From Nitrincola alkalilacustris (GTDB lineage Bacteria > Pseudomonadota > Gammaproteobacteria > Pseudomonadales > Balneatricaceae): 64,000 nucleotides of DNA. Location: contig NZ_WBOM01000002.1 of the NCBI RefSeq assembly GCF_008973755.1, positions 553,831 to 617,830 of the forward strand, in the 5' to 3' direction. Of the stretch, positions 35,209-45,090 are shown piece after piece (position 1 is the first letter of the stretch; each line of letters begins with the position of its first letter). The notes below the pieces were generated by a model that saw only the letters and a list, made by a program, of their open reading frames with translations, did not search any database and had not been told where the DNA came from. The position numbers and the translations under genes are program-made.

Positions 35209-36021
35209 ATGACAACTGACAGCTCTGCAGATACAAGGGTGGATCAAGAGGCGCTGAGGGAGTTTGCCGTGAAGCTGGCCGGGCAGGCTGGGCGGCAGGC
35301 GCTGCAATGGTTTCGCAAGCCACTGACCATAGATCTGAAGGGTGATGAAAGCCCGGTCACCATCGCCGATCGCGAGGTGGAGGCAGAGCTGCGCAAGGCA
35401 TTGGCGTCACGCTTTCCTGAACATGGCGTACTGGGCGAGGAGCATGGTGATGAGCGATTGAATGCCGACTATGTCTGGGTGGTTGATCCCATAGATGGCA
35501 CTCGGAGCTTCATCACTGGCTGGCCTGTCTGGGGTACGTTACTGGCCGTGCTGTATAAAGGGGTGCCCAGTGTCGGTATCATAGAGATGCCTGCGCTGAA
35601 TGAGCGCTGGGTAGGTGAACTGAATGGATCTACGCGCTTCACCAGTCAGCAGGGTGAAGTTGAGATCTGTCATGTCAGTGCCTGCCGAGCACTGGAGACT
35701 GCGCGCTTTTATACAACCTCTTTGCTCTATTTTTCCGATCAGGATCGTAAGCGGATAGAGCAGATTGCCGATGAGGTGGATATCATGCGCTTCGGTGGCG
35801 ACTGTTATGGCTATGGCTTACTGGCCTGTGGTCATATTGATCTGGTGATTGAGTCCCTGCTGCAGCCCTTTGACTATCTCGCACTGATTCCAATCATAGA
35901 GGGCGCTGGTGGAGTGATCACGGACTGGCAGGGCAATCCACTGACAATGAATTCAGACGGACGTGTAGTGGCGGCTGCAACACCTGAGCTGCACCGTCAG
36001 GTGCTGAAGAAGCTTGCATGA
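35209..36021 (+). CDS. Inositol monophosphatase-family phosphatase (HisN/SuhB-like)
   Basis: From ATG 35209 (CAGGAG upstream) the protein has 270 residues. The metal-dependent phosphatase motifs are present: GDESPVTIADREVE, LGEEHGDE, WVVDPIDGTRSFITGWPVWG and the C-terminal PFDYLALIPIIEGAGGVITD. The family cleaves small phosphomonoesters such as inositol, histidinol or nucleotide phosphates. Divergent placement from a transporter suggests it acts on the imported compound in the cytoplasm. That link is inference. Confidence 0.87.
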   Translation: MTTDSSADTRVDQEALREFAVKLAGQAGRQALQWFRKPLTIDLKGDESPVTIADREVEAELRKALASRFPEHGVLGEEHGDERLNADYVWVVDPIDGTRSFITGWPVWGTLLAVLYKGVPSVGIIEMPALNERWVGELNGSTRFTSQQGEVEICHVSACRALETARFYTTSLLYFSDQDRKRIEQIADEVDIMRFGGDCYGYGLLACGHIDLVIESLLQPFDYLALIPIIEGAGGVITDWQGNPLTMNSDGRVVAAATPELHRQVLKKLA

Positions 36022-36082
36022 CAAGATGGTTTCATAAGGCCAGGTTGATACTGACCCATTTATTTCTGTTGGAGAGCGTGCA

Positions 36083-36871
36083 GTGTGGTTTGAAGAGCGA
36101 CGTCAGCGGATCAGAACACTACTGGCCACTTTTGGCAGGGTGACGGTTGACCGTATCACCAGTGAGATGAATGTCTCGCGCGAGACCGCGCGCCGGGATC
36201 TGATGGAGATGGAGGCGGAAGGGGAGTTGCGCCGTGTGCGTGGTGGTGCGGTGGCGCTGGAGGATAGTCAGGAGGAGCCGCCTTTCTCGGTGCGAGCGTC
36301 GGTACGGGTGAAAGAGAAGCGCATGATTGCCAAGGCTGCGGCTCAGTTGATCAGCAGTGGTCAGATACTGTTTCTGGACGCTGGCAGTACGACTGCGATT
36401 CTGGCAGAAGAGTTATCCAGTCTGAGTGGGCTGACTGTTATTACCAACTCGGTTGAGGTTGCGCAGAAGATCAGTGAGCGCAGCAGCGTTCAGGAGAGAG
36501 GTAATCGTGCGCTGCTGGTGGGAGGAGAGATGAGTGAAGATCCACCGGCCACCTTTGGTGAGGTGACTGTGAATGATCTTCATCGCTATCAGGTGGATAT
36601 AGCACTCTTGTCACCCTTTGGTCTGGATGTGCGCAAGGGGGCTACCAGTTTTAATCCTCATGAGGCAGAGGTTGCCCGGGCGATGATTCAGAACAGCGGC
36701 AAACTGATTCTGCTGGCGGATCATTCCAAAATCGGCACCATCAGCCGGATTGCCTATTGCACCTGCGAGCAGATAGATCATCTTGTGGTGGATGCCCGGG
36801 CGGCTAATGCTAAGGAGTGGACAGCTCTGGCCAGTTCCGTAAAAGCGACTACGCTGGCCAGCCGTATCTGA
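36083..36871 (+). CDS. DeoR/GlpR-family transcriptional regulator
   Basis: The protein has 262 residues from a GTG start at 36083, with GGAG eight bases upstream. The N-terminal HTH (RVTVDRITSEMNVSRETARR) is followed by DLMEMEAEGELRRVRGGAV, and the sugar-phosphate sensor domain includes FLDAGSTTAILAEEL and LLADHSKIG. DeoR regulators usually respond to phosphorylated sugars or polyols. It follows the phosphatase by 61 bases and probably controls the divergent importer. Confidence 0.9.
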   Translation: MWFEERRQRIRTLLATFGRVTVDRITSEMNVSRETARRDLMEMEAEGELRRVRGGAVALEDSQEEPPFSVRASVRVKEKRMIAKAAAQLISSGQILFLDAGSTTAILAEELSSLSGLTVITNSVEVAQKISERSSVQERGNRALLVGGEMSEDPPATFGEVTVNDLHRYQVDIALLSPFGLDVRKGATSFNPHEAEVARAMIQNSGKLILLADHSKIGTISRIAYCTCEQIDHLVVDARAANAKEWTALASSVKATTLASRI

Positions 36872-36881
36872 TCAAGCGGCT

Positions 36882-38669
36882 TTACTGCCCCTGATCCTCC
36901 TTGATGCGGGCGTCAAGCAGAGAAAATAAGCGACAGGCTGTATCGAAATCATACTCCTTGATGGCATTGTTGATATCGTGCAGGAGAGTGCTGTACTGAC
37001 TCAGGCCGGGTTGCGAGGCAAGCAGCTCCAGCAGCTCAACAGCGCGTGTGTCATTGTCGGCCAGTAATGCGGGCAGTTGCAGCAGCAAGGGTTCTACTCT
37101 GGACCAATCAAGTGTTTGCGGCCCATGTTTACCGGCTGTCGGCAGATTAGGTTTGTAAGTGGCGGTTGTCGCTTTATGAGTCTCTTTGGGGTCATGCAAT
37201 GACAGGTGCGGATGGTTAGTGGGCTGACCTGCCAGGTGGAAGCGTGCGCTGAAGATGAAAATGCTGCCCCGGCCCGGCTCACTTTCCACGCGTATCTGTC
37301 CACCAAGGAGTTCAACCAGCTCCTGGCAGATGCTGAGCCCCAGGCCTGTGCCGCTGTAACGCCGACCAGTTGAGCTGTCCAGTTGCCCAAACGGCTGAAA
37401 AAGTTGTCCAACCTGCTCCATGCTCATGCCTATCCCTGAGTCCTGCATGGCAAACTGAAGCAGCAGTGTGTTTTCCTGTCTCTGCAACAAGGAAACTCTG
37501 AGCTGAATGGAGCCCCTGTCGGTAAACTTGACAGCATTATTACTCAGGTTCAGCAGTATCTGACTGAGGCGTTTAGCGTCTCCTTTCAGATCTGTAGGGA
37601 TCTCCGGCTGGCGTTCCATTCGGAACACCAGCCCCTTCTCCTCTGCCAGTGGTAAGATCAGACTGTTAAGATTATCCAGAATATCTTCAAGGCAAAAGTC
37701 ATGCTCCTCAAGCATGAGGCTGCCTGAGTTGAGCCGGGAGAAATCCAGAATATCATCAATAATGCGCAGCAGTGCGTGTGCGGCGCGGTTAACCTTGCGG
37801 ATATAACTTTTCTGAGTTGGCGGCATATCTGCCTGAAGGGCCAGGTGCGACATGCCGATAATGGCGTTCATGGGGGTGCGGATTTCGTGACTGATATTGG
37901 CCATGAAATCCGATTTGACCCGGCTGGCTTCCTCCGCCTGCTCCTTGGCAAGGCGCAGTTCATGCGTGCGCTCCTCAACAGTCTGCTGCAGATTTTCACC
38001 CTGTATCTGAAGCTCTCTGGTAATGGCGCGGTTGGTTCTGAGCAGCCTTCTTGAGTTGAACATCTCGGAAATCAGCAGCGCAATCATGAGTGCTGCTGAT
38101 AGCAGTACGCCACTGAAGAGGTAAAGAATCTGGCGTGTGAAGCTGTTGATCCTGTTCTGGCGTGCTACGGCATCCTGGGTGGCCTGCTGGGTTGCCTGAA
38201 TACCCAGCTGGCGAAGCTCTATGGCAAGGTCAGTATAGCGATCACCGATCCGGGTGGCGCCTTCAAGGTCGCCCGGTTGCAGGTGATTCAGTTCGTCTTC
38301 GGTTTCCTGCAGCAGGCTCAGGCTTTTTGCACGAAGGGGTGGGAAGCTTTCGAAAGCGTTAAGGTTGTTGATATAGCGCTCGGCCGTGAAGAGCTCAAAG
38401 CGGCTCCAGAGAATTTCAAACCTCAGTATCAGATCGTCAATCTGAGCGTCAGGGTTGGCTGCATGCTGGTAAAGGGCTGTGACAAAACGGGCTGTTTCGA
38501 GTTCAGCCTGAGAGATCAGCCAGAAATTAACAGTACGAAACTCATCCTGAGCAACCCTGTTTTCGCGCAGCAGATCGCGACCGCTCAGCAGAATCATTAC
38601 GGTCATCAGAATACTCGCGAAGATCAGGGCAATATATCGAGCGCGCTTATAGTAGTGTTTTAGTTGCAT
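36882..38669 (-). CDS. Membrane sensor histidine kinase with a C-terminal helical tail
   Basis: The protein has 595 residues. Two membrane helices (about 11-30 and 183-203) flank a helical periplasmic region without a named sensor domain. A coiled coil leads into the HisKA dimerisation domain with phospho-His in [19 protein letters not shown]. The ATPase domain has N-box [13 protein letters not shown]1 DSGIGMS and G2 [15 protein letters not shown]. No receiver is attached, but the last ~70 residues ([20 protein letters not shown], then [14 protein letters not shown]) resemble the tail seen after receivers in hybrid kinases. The partner regulator is not adjacent. Confidence 0.88.
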   Translation of the reverse strand: MQLKHYYKRARYIALIFASILMTVMILLSGRDLLRENRVAQDEFRTVNFWLISQAELETARFVTALYQHAANPDAQIDDLILRFEILWSRFELFTAERYINNLNAFESFPPLRAKSLSLLQETEDELNHLQPGDLEGATRIGDRYTDLAIELRQLGIQATQQATQDAVARQNRINSFTRQILYLFSGVLLSAALMIALLISEMFNSRRLLRTNRAITRELQIQGENLQQTVEERTHELRLAKEQAEEASRVKSDFMANISHEIRTPMNAIIGMSHLALQADMPPTQKSYIRKVNRAAHALLRIIDDILDFSRLNSGSLMLEEHDFCLEDILDNLNSLILPLAEEKGLVFRMERQPEIPTDLKGDAKRLSQILLNLSNNAVKFTDRGSIQLRVSLLQRQENTLLLQFAMQDSGIGMSMEQVGQLFQPFGQLDSSTGRRYSGTGLGLSICQELVELLGGQIRVESEPGRGSIFIFSARFHLAGQPTNHPHLSLHDPKETHKATTATYKPNLPTAGKHGPQTLDWSRVEPLLLQLPALLADNDTRAVELLELLASQPGLSQYSTLLHDINNAIKEYDFDTACRLFSLLDARIKEDQGQ

Positions 38670-38730
38670 ATGCGCTTAGTGTTCGGCTGCTGAATACCTT
38701 GAGTGTAGACCTGTCCTGAAGCGCTTGCAT

Positions 38731-38763
38731 AAAAAAAGGAGCACCGGGGTGCTCCTTTTTTGT
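38731..38763. terminator. Bidirectional terminator between rpsA and the sensor kinase gene
   Basis: Seven A, then GGAGCACC, then GGTGCTCC, then about seven T. The stem (38738-38755) has a U tract on both strands. It ends rpsA transcription on the minus strand, about 30 bases after the rpsA stop. Confidence 0.88.
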
Positions 38764-38794
38764 CGCAGCTGAATGTAACTCAGCCGGGCAGGGA

Positions 38795-40480
38795 TCAGTT
38801 GTTGCGGCTGTTAGCCATCTGCTGCTTGATCAGATCACCGATGGTGGTCGGACCTGCAGTTTCAACTTCCTGGTTGCGAACAGCGCTGATGGCAGCTTTC
38901 TCTTCTGCAACATCCTTGGCACGGATCGACAGACTGATCACACGGTTACGACGATCAATGTTGATGATCTTGGCTTCAACCTTGTCACCCTCTTTCAGAG
39001 CGGTGGTGGCGTCTTCCAGACGATCAGCAGAGATTTCGGAAACCTTCAGAGTCGCTTCAATGCCTTCAGCCAGCTCAACGATGGCCGCTTTAGGTTCAAC
39101 GCTCTTCACAGTACCGTTGACGATGGTGCCTTTCTCGTTGGCTGCCAGGAATTCAGCGAATGGATCGCTTTCCAGCTGCTTGATGCCGAGAGAGATACGC
39201 TCTTTTTCTGCGTCGATAGACAGGATGACCGCTTCAACCTGGTCGCCTTTCTTGTACTGACGCAGAGCTGTTTCAGGGTCGATCTCCCAGGAGATATCAG
39301 ACATGTGAACCAGACCGTCAAGATCGTTATCCAGACCAACGAAGATACCGAAATCGGTGATGGTCTTGATAGTACCGCTGACTTTGTCATTGGTAGCGAA
39401 CTGCTCAGAGAAGCCAACCCATGGGTTCTGGCTGCACTGTTTGATACCCAGGGAGATACGACGACGCTCTTCATCAACATCCAGGATCATCACTTCTACC
39501 TCATCACCGATCTGAACGATCTTGGATGGGTGGATGTTTTTGTTGGTCCAGGACATTTCAGAAACGTGTACCAGACCTTCAACGCCGTCTTCGATAGAGG
39601 CGAAGCAGCCGTAATCAGTCAGGTTGGTAACACGAGCGTTGACCTTGCTGCCAGCAGGGTAACGGTTTTTGATCTCTTCCCATGGATCTTCAGACAGCTG
39701 CTTCAGGCCCAGAGAGATACGGCCGGAATCTTTGTCGAACTTGATGATCTTGACAGAGATTTCGTCGCCAGGATTGAGCATTTCACTTGGGTGGGAGATA
39801 CGCTTCCACGCCATGTCAGTGATATGCAGCAGGCCGTCAACACCACCCAGATCGATGAATGCGCCGTAGTTGGTCAGGTTCTTGACGAAACCTTTAACAA
39901 CCTGGCCTTCTTCCAGGGTCGCGAGCAGTTCATCACGCTGAACACTGTTCGCTTCCTGCATCACGGCACGGCGTGATACAACGATGTTGTTGCGCTTGGG
40001 ATCCAGCTTGATCAGTTTGAATTCAAGCTCTTTACCTTCCAGGTGATCAACATCACGGACCGGACGAACATCTACCAGTGAACCTGGCAGGAAGCCCTGA
40101 ATGTTGTTGATGTTGACGGTAAAGCCGCCTTTGACCTTGCCAGAAATGAAGCCTTTGACAGTCTCTTCGGCTTCAAACTTGCTCTGCAGAATTTCCCATG
40201 CTTCGGCGCGCTTGGCTTTCTCGCGTGACAGCTTGGTTTCGCCGAAGCCATCTTCAACCGCTTCCAGTGCTACTTTGACACTGTCACCGATTTTGATTTC
40301 AAGCTCATTGGCGTCGTTCAGGAACTGTGCACGTGGAATAACTGCCTCAGACTTGAGGCCAGCATTGACGGTAACCCAGTCGCTGTCGATGTCGACAACT
40401 TCACCGGTTACCAGGGTGCCTGGGGTCATATCCAGAGATAGCAGGGATTCTTCAAACAGATCAGCAAAGCTTTCGCTCAT
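38795..40480 (-). CDS. rpsA: Ribosomal protein S1
   Basis: S1 binds mRNA and helps initiation on structured or weak leaders. The protein has 561 residues and six S1 repeats, the gammaproteobacterial norm. Repeat motifs include [44 protein letters not shown] and [12 protein letters not shown]. The start [13 protein letters not shown] is conserved. In most gammaproteobacteria the gene is flanked by cmk and ihfB. Here neither is present: a terminator and kinase gene lie downstream, and an unknown membrane-protein gene lies upstream. Confidence 0.97.
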   Translation of the reverse strand: MSESFADLFEESLLSLDMTPGTLVTGEVVDIDSDWVTVNAGLKSEAVIPRAQFLNDANELEIKIGDSVKVALEAVEDGFGETKLSREKAKRAEAWEILQSKFEAEETVKGFISGKVKGGFTVNINNIQGFLPGSLVDVRPVRDVDHLEGKELEFKLIKLDPKRNNIVVSRRAVMQEANSVQRDELLATLEEGQVVKGFVKNLTNYGAFIDLGGVDGLLHITDMAWKRISHPSEMLNPGDEISVKIIKFDKDSGRISLGLKQLSEDPWEEIKNRYPAGSKVNARVTNLTDYGCFASIEDGVEGLVHVSEMSWTNKNIHPSKIVQIGDEVEVMILDVDEERRRISLGIKQCSQNPWVGFSEQFATNDKVSGTIKTITDFGIFVGLDNDLDGLVHMSDISWEIDPETALRQYKKGDQVEAVILSIDAEKERISLGIKQLESDPFAEFLAANEKGTIVNGTVKSVEPKAAIVELAEGIEATLKVSEISADRLEDATTALKEGDKVEAKIINIDRRNRVISLSIRAKDVAEEKAAISAVRNQEVETAGPTTIGDLIKQQMANSRNN

Positions 40481-40675
40481 GTAGTTAAGTCCTATAATTT
40501 ACCGCCGAAGCGGTTTTTCAGCCTGCAGTGCCAGCCATGCAGGGTCGGTTATCGCAGGTTGCAGCCATGGCCATCGCGCTGGCGTTGTAGGATGACGGAG
40601 CTGCAAAAAAGATGACAAATTATACAGAATATACGTAAGGGATGACAGACTTAAATCAGAAAAACAGAGGGCTGC

Positions 40676-41449
40676 TCAGAGGGATGCTTGCAACTGCTGT
40701 CTGACATTCAGTTGGCAGGGTGTCAGAACCGTATCCAGATCCCCCCTGAGGGCTTCAGAAAGAACGGCTTCTTCAGGGTGGTGGAAGTAGGCGAGAATTT
40801 CGCGCTCCTCCTGAATGGAGTTGGCAGCCAGTTGTATCGCATCGCCGACACAGAAAATGAAGCCTGTCAGATATTCGTGAACAATATGTTCGCGTTGCGG
40901 CCTTTCCAGAATCAGTCGGTTTTCTTCAACAAATCTCTTGTATTCCATGCGCCCGGCAGCCGCCATCACCTGCTTTCTCAAACTACCGAATCGTTCGGCT
41001 TCCACGCGGTTGTTGAGAAACTCATTCAGGAAATTCTCAACTCTGTTGAGCTCCTCACCGAAGGTTTCGGGGATGAAGTGGCTGTAGAATTCACGATCCG
41101 CTTCCAGTGAACGGATCCGCTCTTCCAGGGTTTCGATATGTCGGTGCAGCGTCTGTTTTTCTGCCAGAAGATTTTCTCGCTCCTGGACCAGGCTGCGGAT
41201 CACACGCTCGCCGGGTGAGAGTTTTTCTTCGGCAAAAGTGGGGGGCAGTTGCGTCTGCCCCATGATTCCTACGGTGACTTCATTTGGATTATCAGTAGCG
41301 AAGTGAATGCCGAACTGTTCCAGGCGCTCTCTGTTAACGCCCTGCTGTCCAGCCACCATCTGAGCTACGAAAAAACCAGCTACACCAACCGCCAGCACCA
41401 GCACCAGCAGGCCGATGATCAGAATAAGTTTTTTGGCACTTATCTGCAT
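40676..41449 (-). CDS. Membrane-anchored coiled-coil protein of unknown function, coupled to prc
   Basis: The protein has 257 residues. One membrane helix (about 7-33) is followed by a periplasmic domain. Residues ~85-120 form a predicted coiled coil (QERENLLAEKQTLHRHIETL and onward). The rest is mixed helical with isolated Cys. I do not recognise the family. Its ATG begins one base after the prc stop, so the two are almost certainly co-translated. It may be an adaptor, inhibitor or substrate-delivery partner for the protease. Confidence 0.75.
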   Translation of the reverse strand: MQISAKKLILIIGLLVLVLAVGVAGFFVAQMVAGQQGVNRERLEQFGIHFATDNPNEVTVGIMGQTQLPPTFAEEKLSPGERVIRSLVQERENLLAEKQTLHRHIETLEERIRSLEADREFYSHFIPETFGEELNRVENFLNEFLNNRVEAERFGSLRKQVMAAAGRMEYKRFVEENRLILERPQREHIVHEYLTGFIFCVGDAIQLAANSIQEEREILAYFHHPEEAVLSEALRGDLDTVLTPCQLNVRQQLQASL

Positions 41450-41450
41450 A

Positions 41451-43547
41451 TCAGTTACCGTTTGCCACCTTGTTTTCGTTTGCCACTGTCTGGCGCAGTG
41501 TCAGATCAATGTAGTCCACCAGCACCTGTGCACTTTCGTTCAGGATGGACTCAGTTTCTGGGTTGATGGTTCTTCCCTGATTGTCTTTCGGCAGCAGGAG
41601 TTCAAGTTCTGCAAGGGTTTCGACGGCCTCTTCACCCTTGGCAAGACGACGCCTGTTTTCGGTTTCCAGTTGCCACTCTTCAGCTTCTTCGCGTTGACTT
41701 CGCAAGGCCACCATATTCAACGGAATATCTGTCTGGTTCCTCATCTCTTTCATCCGCGATACCTGCTCGTGCATGAACATGAAGTCGGGGTCTTCGCCTG
41801 TACGTCTCAGGTGACGAGTCGTCAGCTCTTCAATCATCATGCTGAGGCTTGGAAAGCGGCCATAGCGCACAGGATGCACCTGATCCCAGGGCAGCGCGCC
41901 TTCCAGTGCACTTTCGCCTATCTCTTTTTCATCATAGAGGGTCGGGAAGCTGATGCTGGGCTCCACGCCCTTGTTCTGGGTGCTGTCGCCGGATATGCGA
42001 TAAAACTTGGCGTGGGTCAGTTTCAGCTGGCCATGATCCAGCGGGAGCAGGGTTTGAACCGTGCCTTTGCCGAAGGTACGGCTACCCAGCACCAGTCCAC
42101 GGTCATAATCCTGAATGGCACCTGCAAAAATCTCGGAGGCTGACGCGCTCAGGCGATTGACGATAACGGCAAGAGGCCCGCTCCAGGCTATTTTGGGGTC
42201 GAAGTCGCCCAGTATATCCACACGACCGCTTGCGTCTCTGATCTGCACAGTCGGGCCGCGGGATATGAAAAGCCCGGTCAGCTCGTTGGCTTCACGCAGA
42301 GAGCCGCCACCATTGTTGCGCAGATCCACTATCAGCCCATCAATTCCTTCCTGCTTGAGTTCGGTGATCAGTTTTTCGACATCACGGGTAGTGCTCTTGT
42401 AGTTGGGGTCGCCTGATTGCATTGCGGCAAAGTCGATGTAGAAAGCCGGGATTTCGATCACGCCGATACGATAGGGCTGGTTGTCACGAGTGATTTCCAG
42501 TACGCGCTTCTGCGCTGACTGTTCCTCAAGCTTGACCTGCTCACGTACGATGGTGACTTGGCGGCGCTGAGAGCGATCCACGGCATCGGCGGGAATCACT
42601 TCAAGACGTACCTTGGTACCGCGAGGGCCACGGATCAGCTTCACGACATCATCCAGGCGCTGGCCCACAACATCTTCAATGGGGCCCTCTTCACCCTGTC
42701 CGACTCCGACGATGGTGTCAGCAGCGCGTAGCTGGCCTGTCTTGTCTGCCGGACCGGCCGGGACAAGGCGCACAATCTTCACATACTCATCTTCGCTCTG
42801 CAGGACCGCACCGATACCTTCCAGAGACAGGCTCATATTGATCTGGAAGTTTTCCTGGCTGCGGGGTGACAGGTACTGGCTGTGCGGATCAAAGACATGG
42901 GCAAGGGCATTGATATAGCGCTCGAACACATCTTCACTGTTGATCTGCTCAACTCGATTGCGTTGATTCTGGTAACGTTTGATCAATACTTCACGCGATT
43001 CTTCAAGGCTGCGATCAGCCAGTTTTAGGCTGAGAATAGAGCTCTTGAGGCGTTTGCTCCAGAGGTCGTTCATCTGCGCTTCGCTGCTGATCCATTCGGC
43101 CTCGCTGCGGTCCGATTCAAATACGGCATCCTCTTCAAAATCAAAGGTATGGTTTTCATCGTTAAGCATTGCCAGCAGGTAGTCCAGACGCTCAAGATTG
43201 CGCTCTTTGAAGCGGTTATAGATAGTGAAGCCCGTTGTGGCGTCTCCACTGTATAGCTCCTGGATCAGTGTGTTGCGAAAGGATTCGAACTTTTTGATAT
43301 CCTCGGCATAAAAATAACTGCGAGTAGGGTCAAGATCCTGCAAATAGCGATCCAGAGCATTGGATGCCAGAGCTTCATCAAGCTGCATGCCGGTGTAGTG
43401 ATTCTGCTGCAGGGCTGCAATGACGTTCAGCAGTGCCTGTTCATGAACAGGTTCCGGGGCCAGTCTGGCCAGAGCTGTGGTCTGTGTCAGCAGCAGGCAG
43501 GTGAAGACCAGGCTCAGAAACACCGATTTCAAATTGTGTATTGCCAT
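41451..43547 (-). CDS. prc: Carboxy-terminal processing (tail-specific) protease Prc
   Basis: Prc degrades periplasmic proteins with certain C-terminal tails and processes FtsI in E. coli. From ATG 43547 the protein has 698 residues with a signal peptide (ending TTALA). Domains in order: N-terminal helical region, a PDZ domain (EGIGAVLQSEDEYVKIVRLV to about 330), and the S41 protease core with nucleophile Ser in NRLSASASEIFAGAIQDY and Lys in LGSRTFGKGTVQTLLPLDHG, then a DUF3340-type C-terminal domain. The longer frame to 43673 is not protein-like. Confidence 0.94.
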   Translation of the reverse strand: MAIHNLKSVFLSLVFTCLLLTQTTALARLAPEPVHEQALLNVIAALQQNHYTGMQLDEALASNALDRYLQDLDPTRSYFYAEDIKKFESFRNTLIQELYSGDATTGFTIYNRFKERNLERLDYLLAMLNDENHTFDFEEDAVFESDRSEAEWISSEAQMNDLWSKRLKSSILSLKLADRSLEESREVLIKRYQNQRNRVEQINSEDVFERYINALAHVFDPHSQYLSPRSQENFQINMSLSLEGIGAVLQSEDEYVKIVRLVPAGPADKTGQLRAADTIVGVGQGEEGPIEDVVGQRLDDVVKLIRGPRGTKVRLEVIPADAVDRSQRRQVTIVREQVKLEEQSAQKRVLEITRDNQPYRIGVIEIPAFYIDFAAMQSGDPNYKSTTRDVEKLITELKQEGIDGLIVDLRNNGGGSLREANELTGLFISRGPTVQIRDASGRVDILGDFDPKIAWSGPLAVIVNRLSASASEIFAGAIQDYDRGLVLGSRTFGKGTVQTLLPLDHGQLKLTHAKFYRISGDSTQNKGVEPSISFPTLYDEKEIGESALEGALPWDQVHPVRYGRFPSLSMMIEELTTRHLRRTGEDPDFMFMHEQVSRMKEMRNQTDIPLNMVALRSQREEAEEWQLETENRRRLAKGEEAVETLAELELLLPKDNQGRTINPETESILNESAQVLVDYIDLTLRQTVANENKVANGN

Positions 43548-43721
43548 GTGAGATATTTTCCTGATTCTTCCATCAAGGGCTATGACATGCAGTTTTATAC
43601 GCAAGTTCCGTTGCATCAGAGCTGCCAGTGTAGTTATCGGCCGCTGGGTTGTAAAATTTACCTTGGGTATCATTCACTAAAGCTATAAGCTGATAAACAA
43701 ATTAAAGAACCACACAGGACA

Positions 43722-43750
43722 GACATCTCGAAAAGTTGTTACGAGATGTC
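43722..43750 (+). promoter_or_regulatory. 9-bp inverted repeat in the apeB leader
   Basis: GACATCTCG (43722-43730) and CGAGATGTC (43742-43750) form a perfect dyad with an 11-base centre. It ends about 12 bases before the AGGAG of apeB. It could be an operator or an mRNA hairpin affecting initiation. Confidence 0.5.
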
Positions 43751-43775
43751 CGATTTATAGCAGGAGACACACCCT

Positions 43776-45065
43776 GTGCACAAAGATCAATTCAACCAGG
43801 CGCTGATCAGCTTCCTGGATACATCGCCAACCCCTTTTCATGCTGTTGCAGTCATGCGCGAGACCTTGCGCCATGCAGGCTTTACCGAACTGGCAGAGGA
43901 GGAGGTGTGGAATACAAGCCCTGGCGGAACTTACTTCACATTGCGCAATGGCTCATCCATCCTTGCCTGGCGAGAACCGACTCAGGCGTTCGGGGTTGAG
44001 GCAGGTTGGCGCATGGTGGGAGCGCACACGGATTCGCCCTGCCTGAAGGTGAAACCCCAGCCTGAAATGTATCGTAAAGGTTATCTGCAGCTGGGGGTAG
44101 AGGTATATGGTGGCGTGCTGCTCAACCCCTGGTTTGATCGTGATCTGTCGATGGCCGGTCGTGTCAGCTATCGGGCACTTGATGGATCATTGAAAAATGG
44201 TCTTGTGGATTTCAAGGATGCAGTGGCAACTATTCCAAGTCTGGCTATTCATCTTGATCGAGAAGCCAATAACACCCGATCAATCAATGCACAGACCTAT
44301 CTTCCGCCGATACTGGGGCAGTCGGACGGCAAGCTGGATTTTCGCAACCTGTTGAAAGGACGGCTGCTGCATGAGGGTTATGATGATGTGGCCGATGTGC
44401 TGGATTTTGAGATCAGTCTGTATGACTGTCAGGGTGCATCACTGATCGGTCTGAACCAGGAACTTCTCGCTTCTGCCAGACTGGATAACCTTTTGAGCTG
44501 CTTTATTGGTTTGCAGGCGCTGATCGATTCTCCGACAGGGCCTGGGCAGGTGTTGATCTGCAATGACCATGAGGAAGTCGGCAGTGTCAGCGCCTGTGGT
44601 GCGCAGGGGCCGATGCTGACTCAGTGGCTGCAGCGTGTGACGCCACAGCAGGCCAATGCCTATCAGGTTCAGGCGCGTTCGCTGATGATCTCAGCCGATA
44701 ACGCCCATGGTATCCACCCCAATTTCTCGGATCGCCACGACGATAATCATGGCCCGTTGCTCAATGGTGGTCCCGTCATCAAGATCAACGCCAATCAGCG
44801 CTATGCCAGCAACAGCGAAACCAGCGCACGTTTTCGTGATATGGCACAGCAGGAGCAGATTCCGGTGCAAAGCTTTGTTGTGCGCACGGATATGGCCTGC
44901 GGCAGCACTATCGGGCCGCTGACAGCCGCCGAAACAGGTATCAGAACCGTGGATATCGGTATTCCACAGTTTGCCATGCACTCGATTCGGGAGCTGGCAG
45001 GTGCCGATGACCCACATCGCCTGTACCGGGTGCTGAAGCGGTTCAATGAGACGGAACTGGTCTGA
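43776..45065 (+). CDS. apeB: M18-family aminopeptidase
   Basis: The protein has 429 residues from a GTG start at 43776, with AGGAG nine bases upstream; the conserved N terminus (FLDTSPTPFHAVAVMRETL) begins just after. It is a dinuclear zinc aminopeptidase. Metal and catalytic motifs are VGAHTDSPCLKVKP (His/Asp), NDHEEVGSVSACGAQGP (Glu pair), SADNAHGIHPN and the C-terminal IPQFAMHSIRELAG (His). Members remove N-terminal acidic or neutral residues from cytoplasmic peptides. Confidence 0.95.
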   Translation: MHKDQFNQALISFLDTSPTPFHAVAVMRETLRHAGFTELAEEEVWNTSPGGTYFTLRNGSSILAWREPTQAFGVEAGWRMVGAHTDSPCLKVKPQPEMYRKGYLQLGVEVYGGVLLNPWFDRDLSMAGRVSYRALDGSLKNGLVDFKDAVATIPSLAIHLDREANNTRSINAQTYLPPILGQSDGKLDFRNLLKGRLLHEGYDDVADVLDFEISLYDCQGASLIGLNQELLASARLDNLLSCFIGLQALIDSPTGPGQVLICNDHEEVGSVSACGAQGPMLTQWLQRVTPQQANAYQVQARSLMISADNAHGIHPNFSDRHDDNHGPLLNGGPVIKINANQRYASNSETSARFRDMAQQEQIPVQSFVVRTDMACGSTIGPLTAAETGIRTVDIGIPQFAMHSIRELAGADDPHRLYRVLKRFNETELV

Positions 45066-45090
45066 CGATCCGACACCCTGAGGATAAACC

